Source: Clostridiales bacterium
GTDB taxonomy: Bacteria; Bacillota; Clostridia; Saccharofermentanales; DTU023
Length of the DNA stretch: 64,000 bases
Reading direction: 5' to 3'
NCBI GenBank assembly: GCA_028724525.1
Contig: JAQYCV010000016.1
Span: forward strand, 16,992 to 80,991
In this document: one piece after another, positions 58,781-64,000 of the stretch
Numbering within the stretch: the stretch's first letter is position 1
Layout: the number at the start of each line of letters is the position of its first letter
Notes under the pieces: generated by a model
Database searches by the model: none
What the model saw: only the letters and a program-made list of their open reading frames with translations
What the model was told of the DNA's origin: nothing
Translations under genes and position numbers: made by a program

Positions 58781-58960
58781 ATGGACTTTTATGCTAAGAA
58801 AAAACTGGCCAATTTAGGGCTAACTGTTCTCTTTGCCCTAGGCCTTATTCTCCAATTTACAGGGCTGGGCCGCACGGGCTATCAGGGCTTGGCCTTGCAA
58901 TTTATCTCACTTACGCTTTTAATTGTCGTACTCTGGTTTTACAACCGACGCTACCAGTAG
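58781..58960 (+). CDS. Small two-segment membrane protein in the glycan operon
   Basis: 59 residues starting at ATG 58781, 3 bp after the phosphorylase stop, with GCAGGTAAGCC upstream. Two hydrophobic stretches (LGLTVLFALGLILQFTGLG and ISLTLLIVVLWFY) with a positively charged start (KKKLA) and end (NRRYQ). I believe similar proteins of about 55 residues occur beside GH112 genes in other Bacillota, but I cannot confirm a family name from memory. A role as small transporter accessory is a guess. Confidence 0.7.
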   Translation: MDFYAKKKLANLGLTVLFALGLILQFTGLGRTGYQGLALQFISLTLLIVVLWFYNRRYQ

Positions 58961-59018
58961 GCGGCGGCAACGATAATATTTTGACCAAGACGAGATTAGA
59001 AGTGAGGAATAAGCAATC

Positions 59019-60146
59019 GTGAACAAAGCAATCAGCTCAGAGCTCGTGGCAGAGGTGGTCCAGGCTTACTTGGGTTCCGCCCGTGTAGAAAGCTGCAAAT
59101 CCAACCAGGTAGGGCACATTAACGACACTTTGGAAATCTGCGTCAGCCCAAACCAGACCGGCTACCAGCACTTTATTTTTCAACGGATCAACCAGGAAGT
59201 TTTTACTAAGCCTCTTGAGCTGATGGAAAACATCGTTGGCGTTACCCGCTTTCTGAGGCAAAAGATCCGTGAAAAGGGCGGCGATCCAGACCGGGAAAGC
59301 CTGAACGTGGTGCCCACGCTGGCCGGGCAAGATTATTACCTAGACAGCCAGGGAGAATTCTGGCGGGTCTATCTCTTCATCGAAGACTCCCTCTGCCTCC
59401 AGCAGGCAGAGACCAGCGAAGACCTCTATCAATCCGGCCTCGTCTTCGGCAACTTTCAAAATCTGCTCGCGACTTACCCAGCAGAAAGCCTGCACGAGAC
59501 TATCCCCCACTTCCACGATACTTGGAAGCGCCTGAATGACTTCAAGCAGGTCCTGGCCCAAGACCCCCTGGGCCGAGCGAAAACGTGCCAGGCCGAAATT
59601 GACTTCGTCTTAGAGCATGCTGAGATTGCCCGCTACATGAAGGAAATTCTGGGCCAGCAGGTCCTCCCCCTCCGGGTAACCCACAACGACACCAAGCTGA
59701 ATAATATCCTTTTTGATCAAAAAACCCGGCAGGCCATTTGCGTGATTGACCTCGATACCATCATGCCCGGCCTCGCCATCAATGACTACGGAGACACCAT
59801 CCGCTTCGGGGCCTCCTCTGCCCTGGAAGATGAACAAGACCTCTCCCTGGTTCAAGTTTCCCTCTGGCTTTTCTCCGCCTACACCAAGGGCTTTTTAGAG
59901 GGGTCGGCCGGCCAGTTAAGTCAGGCGGAAATTGACCACCTGCCTTTTGGAGCCAAGGCCATGACCTACGAATGCGGCATGCGCTTTTTAACCGACTACC
60001 TGGAGGGAGACCGCTATTTCCGAATCGCCCGGCCTAGCCATAACTTGGACCGGGCCCGGACTCAGTTTAAACTGGTAGCAGATATGGAAGCCAAAGATGC
60101 TCAAATGCGGGAGATTGTCGGCAAGTTCGCAGATCAATACGCTTAA
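59019..60146 (+). CDS. nahK: N-acetylhexosamine 1-kinase (NahK-like)
   Basis: 375 residues, aminoglycoside-phosphotransferase fold. Visible: substrate-side GHINDTLEI, the brace FIFQRINQEVF, catalytic LRVTHNDTKLNNILFD (HNDxxxxN) and the metal Asp in CVIDLDTIMPGLAINDYGD. NahK phosphorylates GlcNAc or GalNAc at C1 after phosphorolysis. The start codon is GTG with GAGGAATAAGCAATC upstream. It lies between the small membrane protein and galE, the same neighbours as in bifidobacterial lnp clusters. Confidence 0.93.
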   Translation: MNKAISSELVAEVVQAYLGSARVESCKSNQVGHINDTLEICVSPNQTGYQHFIFQRINQEVFTKPLELMENIVGVTRFLRQKIREKGGDPDRESLNVVPTLAGQDYYLDSQGEFWRVYLFIEDSLCLQQAETSEDLYQSGLVFGNFQNLLATYPAESLHETIPHFHDTWKRLNDFKQVLAQDPLGRAKTCQAEIDFVLEHAEIARYMKEILGQQVLPLRVTHNDTKLNNILFDQKTRQAICVIDLDTIMPGLAINDYGDTIRFGASSALEDEQDLSLVQVSLWLFSAYTKGFLEGSAGQLSQAEIDHLPFGAKAMTYECGMRFLTDYLEGDRYFRIARPSHNLDRARTQFKLVADMEAKDAQMREIVGKFADQYA

Positions 60147-60186
60147 GTGAAACTCAAATTGGGATAATAGACAAGGAAAAGAACAC

Positions 60187-61209
60187 ATGAAAAAAATCCT
60201 CTTAACAGGCGGCGCCGGCTATATCGGCAGTCATACAGCCCTAGAACTTCTAGAAGCTGGCGACTATGACGTGGTCGCCTATGACAATCTCTGCAATGCC
60301 TCCCGCGAGGCCCTCACGCGGGTAGAAAAACTCACCGGCAAAACCGTCAAATTCTACGAGGGAGATGTCCTGGACAAGGACCTGCTCACAAAAGTCCTCC
60401 GGGAAGAAAAAATCGAGGCCGTCATCCATTTTGCTGCCCTCAAGGCCGTAGGCGAATCAGTCCGCGAGCCCTTGCGCTATTATCAGAACAATATCTCGGG
60501 CACCCTCTCCCTCTTGCAGGCCATGGAAGAAAGCGGCGTCCGCAAGATCGTCTTCTCTTCCTCCGCCACAGTCTACGGAGACCCCCAGTTTGTCCCTATT
60601 ACAGAAGACCACCCCAAGGGCCAGTGCACCAACCCCTACGGCTGGACCAAGTCTATGATGGAGCAGATCATGACTGACCTTCATACCGCCAATCCCGCCT
60701 GGGACGTGGTCTTACTCCGCTACTTTAATCCGGTAGGCGCCCACAAGTCCGGCCAAATCGGCGAAGACCCCAAGGGCATCCCCAATAACCTGGTTCCCTA
60801 TATCACCCAAGTCGCTGTAGGCAAGCTGGACCAGCTCAATATCTTTGGTGACGACTATGATACCCCAGACGGCACTGGCGTCCGCGACTACATCCACGTG
60901 GTCGACCTAGCAAAGGGCCATGTCAAAGCCCTGGACTATATCTTTACCGACCCCGGTTTGGAAGTTATCAACCTGGGGACTGGCCAAGGCTACTCTGTTT
61001 TGGACATGGTCAAAGCCTTCCGCAAAGTTACCGGCAAAGAAATCCCCTATGAAATCAAGCCTCGCCGGGCCGGCGACATCGCCACTTGCTATGCAGACCC
61101 CGCCAAGGCCAAAGCTGTTCTAGGCTGGGAAGCCCAAGCCGACCTAGAAGAAATGTGCGCAGATGCCTGGCGCTGGCAGGCCCAGAATCCCCAGGGCTAC
61201 GAGGGCTAG
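60187..61209 (+). CDS. galE: UDP-glucose 4-epimerase
   Basis: 340 residues. NAD motif LTGGAGYIGSHTALELL, VIHFAALKAVGESV, FSSSATVYGDP, the catalytic NPYGWTKSMME (YxxxK) and RYFNPVGAHKSGQIGEDPKG are all classical. It interconverts UDP-Gal and UDP-Glc and, in this pathway, UDP-GalNAc and UDP-GlcNAc. AAGGAAAAGAACAC precedes ATG. It is the last gene of the operon and is followed by a long palindromic element. No galT is present in the window, so uridyl transfer must be encoded elsewhere. Confidence 0.96.
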   Translation: MKKILLTGGAGYIGSHTALELLEAGDYDVVAYDNLCNASREALTRVEKLTGKTVKFYEGDVLDKDLLTKVLREEKIEAVIHFAALKAVGESVREPLRYYQNNISGTLSLLQAMEESGVRKIVFSSSATVYGDPQFVPITEDHPKGQCTNPYGWTKSMMEQIMTDLHTANPAWDVVLLRYFNPVGAHKSGQIGEDPKGIPNNLVPYITQVAVGKLDQLNIFGDDYDTPDGTGVRDYIHVVDLAKGHVKALDYIFTDPGLEVINLGTGQGYSVLDMVKAFRKVTGKEIPYEIKPRRAGDIATCYADPAKAKAVLGWEAQADLEEMCADAWRWQAQNPQGYEG

Positions 61210-61212
61210 AAC

Positions 61213-61312
61213 TGGGGGGCAGAATCGCATTTTCGCAGATTGCCACCAATGCTTTCTCTTTCAACTGCTGAGCCATTGGGGGCAAAATGATTATTTCTCG
61301 ATTCTGCCCCCA
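61213..61312. repeat. Nested palindromes after galE, including family B copy 2
   Basis: Outer arms TGGGGGGCAGAATCG (61213-61227) and CGATTCTGCCCCCA (61299-61312); inner arms TTGCCACCAATG (61240-61251) and CATTGGGGGCAA (61274-61285). The inner hairpin read on the minus strand resembles 44671-44727. It lies in the galE-ferredoxin gap, where both genes end, so it may also terminate both. Confidence 0.65.
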
Positions 61313-61366
61313 ATACCAACAGGAATTATTTACACCCCTGAGCATTTAGCGTGGTCTCCATAATTC

Positions 61367-61555
61367 CTATTCTTCAATGGAAATTGCCTCCACGGGGCAC
61401 TGATTCACGGCGTCTTGGACGTCTGCGAGCTGATCCTCAGTAAATTCGGCATAGGCTTCCGCCTTGCCATCAGCATTCATTTGGAAAACATCCGGGGCAA
61501 TACCGGCACAGAGGCCGCAACCAATACATAAATCTTGATCTACATGTGCTTTCAT
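61367..61555 (-). CDS. Ferredoxin, single [4Fe-4S] type
   Basis: 62 residues. CIGCGLCAGIAPDVFQMN gives CxxCxxC and the fourth ligand is in NQCPVEAI. The first cysteine motif lacks the second-cluster extension, so one cluster is expected. The acidic middle is typical. AAAGGAGGAATAGCAG precedes ATG. It follows the DUF488 gene by 18 bp and is probably co-transcribed with the DUF438 protein. Confidence 0.92.
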   Translation of the reverse strand: MKAHVDQDLCIGCGLCAGIAPDVFQMNADGKAEAYAEFTEDQLADVQDAVNQCPVEAISIEE

Positions 61556-61573
61556 CTGCTATTCCTCCTTTAA

Positions 61574-61933
61574 CTAGTTCTTCTCCATCCACTGCTTCAG
61601 CACGGCCGCATGGTTAACCACAGGATCTCGGGCAGCATACAGGAAAGTCACAGGTTCCTTTTCCAGCATTTCCTGGGTTTTTTCCTTATAGACGGTAGCC
61701 ATTGGAGATCTATCCAATTCATCTTGGTATTTCTCACTAAACTCCACAAAACGTTCCGGCTGGTGGCCAAACCACTTGCGCAAATCTGGGCTGGGCGCGG
61801 CATCCTTCCACCAAAAGTCTAGCTCAGCGTCTGCCTTGCGCACACCCCGAGGCCAAAGCCGATCAACTAAAATCCGTTTACCATCCTCTGGGTCAGGAGC
61901 TTGATAAACTCTTTTGATTTTAAGTTTATACAC
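61574..61933 (-). CDS. DUF488 family protein
   Basis: 119 residues from GTG 61933, which has AGGAG seven bases upstream and starts 4 bp after the DUF438 stop; the longer ATG reading overlaps that gene. Family landmarks: RILVDRLWPRGVRKADAELD, FWWKDAAPSPDLRKWFGHQP and VTFLYAARDPVVNHAAVLKQ. DUF488 proteins are small cytoplasmic proteins of unknown function that often appear in stress or redox operons. Confidence 0.88.
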   Translation of the reverse strand: MYKLKIKRVYQAPDPEDGKRILVDRLWPRGVRKADAELDFWWKDAAPSPDLRKWFGHQPERFVEFSEKYQDELDRSPMATVYKEKTQEMLEKEPVTFLYAARDPVVNHAAVLKQWMEKN

Positions 61934-61937
61934 CTTT

Positions 61938-63203
61938 TTACTCCTGAAAATGTTCCTGAGCAAAGCCCATACGTTGGACGGTTTCTAAGGTTCCTAAGTA
62001 CTTGCCACTAGCATCTCGAACCGCCATGTAGCGAACAAAAACAGGCTCTCCCGCTTTTTCCATCCAGATATCCACACTGTCCTTCTCTCCGCTACGGAGA
62101 TTCTCGATGATCCCTCGAACCATGGGTTCTATTTGGGGTGGGTGGCAGGAGAATACATCTCGACCAATAGCCATGTCAGGCCGCTTGAAGAGTTTATCTC
62201 CGTCATTAAAGAAGCAGTTCATGTTATCCGCATCAACGAAGGTCAACTCCAGAGGAATTGTGTTAAGGACTGCGAGAATTTGGTCTGGGGTCATATGGCC
62301 GCTACCCAGGGTAATCATTTCCTGCTTGGTTTCAGCTGTTTGACTGATCGCCGTTTGGCCACCCACCGTTTTCAAGTCCTCCCGTCTGGCTTCCGCTTCC
62401 GGCCATTCAGGGTAACCATCCTTATTCAGACTTTCATAGGCCGGTAATTCATAATAAATTCGCATCCAATCCTCTTCGCTGAACTCGCGTAGGCAGAGAG
62501 GAAAGAGGATGTTGTTTTCCTTGAAAGTCATCTCCTGGACTCGATCTACTACCGTCTGAAAACGATCACGGAAGTCTGAAATCTTAGCACCTGCTTCTGC
62601 GAGAATTTTAAGTTCATTCCGAATTTCATCATCTACACCCCACATAACGCTAGCCGGACCGGTAAAACCATATTTGCGGTTGAGGAGAGGATATATGAGA
62701 TCGCCCTTGCTAGCGTAATGATCGGCCACCGCACGCAGCTTCTGTATACTTGCAATTAAGCCTGGTAAATCTGCCTCATCAACCAAGGCCTCTTGAGCCT
62801 GACGGACCAGTTCCATAATCTTATCGTTTTCTGCCCGGTATACATTGACCGGGTGGCCGGGGATATCCTGAATGGACTGAAAATCCTTGTCAGCACTTTG
62901 GGTCTGCTGAACCGAGGCATGAACTGCAACTTCAACTTTTTCTAATTGCTCAGTGCTCGTTGCACCATGGAAAAGTGCCGAGTGGACATCGCAAAGTCTT
63001 TGCACTTCAGAAATGGGTATACCACTTTTGATGAGTTCTTGTTCGGCCTTAGCAATTTCTGAGGCCTCAACCCGACTGAAATTTTGCACAAAGTCCGCCC
63101 GTACGGACTCCAGGGCTTCACCTTCAACCAAACGGTTCACGTAGCTTCGCAAAAGCGATACGCGGGCATCGTGGTTTGCTTCAATATTGAATTCAGATTT
63201 CAT
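61938..63203 (-). CDS. DUF438 / hemerythrin-like / PAS domain protein
   Basis: 421 residues. Residues 1-80 fit DUF438 (LLRSYVNRLVEGEALESVRA, CDVHSALFHG). Residues about 115-250 fit a hemerythrin-like bundle (HPVNVYRAENDKI, VADHYASKGDLIYPLL, SVMWGVDDEIRNEL, MTFKENNILFPL), although one of the usual HxxxE positions reads HYASKGD, so metal binding is uncertain. Residues about 310-415 are a PAS domain (LTFVDADNMNCFFND, FVRYMAVRDASGKYLGTLE). It probably senses oxygen, NO or redox state. TAGGAGTAGAGCAT precedes ATG. It is divergent from a Crp/Fnr regulator gene. Confidence 0.88.
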   Translation of the reverse strand: MKSEFNIEANHDARVSLLRSYVNRLVEGEALESVRADFVQNFSRVEASEIAKAEQELIKSGIPISEVQRLCDVHSALFHGATSTEQLEKVEVAVHASVQQTQSADKDFQSIQDIPGHPVNVYRAENDKIMELVRQAQEALVDEADLPGLIASIQKLRAVADHYASKGDLIYPLLNRKYGFTGPASVMWGVDDEIRNELKILAEAGAKISDFRDRFQTVVDRVQEMTFKENNILFPLCLREFSEEDWMRIYYELPAYESLNKDGYPEWPEAEARREDLKTVGGQTAISQTAETKQEMITLGSGHMTPDQILAVLNTIPLELTFVDADNMNCFFNDGDKLFKRPDMAIGRDVFSCHPPQIEPMVRGIIENLRSGEKDSVDIWMEKAGEPVFVRYMAVRDASGKYLGTLETVQRMGFAQEHFQE

Positions 63204-63274
63204 ATGCTCTACTCCTATTTGCTTTTTTATTTGCTCCTCTGACCCTAAGTTACTAAAATTAACTGAGGGCTTCC

Positions 63275-63288
63275 GTGGTTATAACCAC
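63275..63288. promoter_or_regulatory. Perfect 14-bp palindrome, likely Crp/Fnr operator
   Basis: GTGGTTATAACCAC in the 213-bp gap between the divergent DUF438 operon and the Crp/Fnr gene. Dyads of this size in such a gap are usual operators for regulators of this family. Function inferred. Confidence 0.6.
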
Positions 63289-63416
63289 AAATTAGGGAAG
63301 GCAACAAAATCTGATTCATAGGTTACGTAGGCACCAGTTCTAGTCAGTATTTACCCAGTTGCAGGCATACTAAAATTAGATCATAAGCTAGCCTTTGAGA
63401 AAGGATCAAGATCAGA

Positions 63417-64000
63417 ATGGAAAAAATTCTTTCACCCTTATTCGCGGGTTTAAGCAAAGACGAATACACTGATATGCGAAAGTGTAAATGCCTGCAAGAG
63501 CATTCTTTCGACAAGGGAGAGCTCATCCTAGCCGCCGGTGATCAAATCACCCATATGGGCTTGATTTTGTCAGGGCGAGTCAATATTGAAATCAATAATC
63601 TCTGGGGCGGGCGCAGCATTTTGAACAAGCTGGGGCAGGGTGAAATATTCGGCGAGAGCTATGCCATCACGGGTGATCCCCTAGTGGTTGAAGCCGTAGC
63701 AATCGACAATAGTCGCATCCTGATGATTGATATTGCGGGTCTTTTCCAAGGCCATCACGCAGATGCCAGCTGGCACAGCAAATTATTGCGCAAGGTCCTC
63801 CTCCTGTCAGCACACAAAAATGTTGCCCTTTCCAAAAGGGCCTTCCAGCTCTCTTCCAAGAAAATTCGTGGTCGCTTGGATGCTTACCTATCCGCTCAGG
63901 CCCTAGAAACTGGCCAGATGAAATTTGATATTCCCTTTAATCGCCAAGAATTAGCCGACTACCTGAATGTTGACCGTAGCGCTCTCTCCAAGGAATTGAC
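63417..64000 (+). CDS. Crp/Fnr family transcriptional regulator, 3' end outside window
   Basis: The first about 194 residues are present from ATG 63417 (AAAGGATCAAGATCAGA upstream); the gene runs off the window. A cNMP-binding-like barrel (GDQITHMGLILSGRVNIEI, GQGEIFGESYAITGDPLVVE) is followed by the start of the DNA-binding domain (IPFNRQELADYLNVDRSALS then KEL), a helix-turn-helix of the Crp type. There is no Fnr-type four-cysteine cluster at the N-terminus (only CKC near residue 25). This subgroup often regulates nitrosative or oxidative stress genes in anaerobes. It probably controls the divergent operon. Confidence 0.9.
   Translation, partial: MEKILSPLFAGLSKDEYTDMRKCKCLQEHSFDKGELILAAGDQITHMGLILSGRVNIEINNLWGGRSILNKLGQGEIFGESYAITGDPLVVEAVAIDNSRILMIDIAGLFQGHHADASWHSKLLRKVLLLSAHKNVALSKRAFQLSSKKIRGRLDAYLSAQALETGQMKFDIPFNRQELADYLNVDRSALSKEL

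Overview
This window looks like a chromosomal segment of an anaerobic Gram-positive bacterium of the Bacillota, most likely class Clostridia. Supporting signs are strong AGGAGG-type ribosome-binding sites, IreB-RuvX and DUF1292 proteins, a SecG-RNase R pair, an LPxTG surface protein, oxygen-sensitive Fe-S enzymes and citrate lyase. Most of the window is GC-rich. The stretch from about 33.7 to 44.8 kb is visibly AT-rich and reads as accessory DNA. I cannot name a genus.

Layout: 0-2 kb, tail of a citrate lyase operon (citE, citF). 2.1-32.2 kb, mainly housekeeping genes, mostly on the minus strand: two tRNA-Val genes, pyridoxamine kinase, a metzincin-like protease, an AlaX editing protein, a 1107-residue beta-propeller surface protein, a CPBP protease, DUF1292 proteins, ireB-ruvX, a C69 dipeptidase, mtaB, an HPr-like protein, RNase R, SecG, HflK/HflC, a CapA-like protein, TldD/TldE, a Nudix hydrolase, pyrimidine nucleoside phosphorylase, two oxidoreductases and a Na/Pi cotransporter.

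32.4-46.4 kb is the accessory region. It holds two similarly built cassettes. Each encodes a small Sec-secreted protein with two cysteines about 47 residues apart, large multi-pass membrane proteins and an ABC ATPase. Cassette A (33.8-38.6 kb) also has an XRE regulator with a membrane tail and two tiny ORFs. In cassette B (40.9-44.4 kb) the secreted-protein gene is frameshifted. Between them lie an LPxTG protein with a shortened signal peptide, an orphan DinJ-like antitoxin, and tRNA-Phe and tRNA-Asp. I rate this pair the best candidate for an undescribed system.

46.4-48.5 kb encodes an ATP-dependent activase and a single 2-hydroxyacyl-CoA-dehydratase-type Fe-S protein, a pair resembling double-cubane-cluster systems. 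48.6-53.2 kb encodes a PHP phosphoesterase with an Fe3+/sugar-phosphate-type ABC importer. 53.3-61.2 kb is a host-glycan operon: sugar ABC importer, GH112 lacto-N-biose/galacto-N-biose phosphorylase, a small membrane protein, N-acetylhexosamine kinase and GalE. It would import and phosphorolyse Gal-beta-1,3-HexNAc disaccharides from mucin or milk. GalT is not in the window. 61.3-64 kb encodes a ferredoxin, DUF488 and DUF438/PAS proteins divergent from a Crp/Fnr regulator cut by the window end.

Several gaps carry dispersed palindromic repeats. Two families are each present at two loci.
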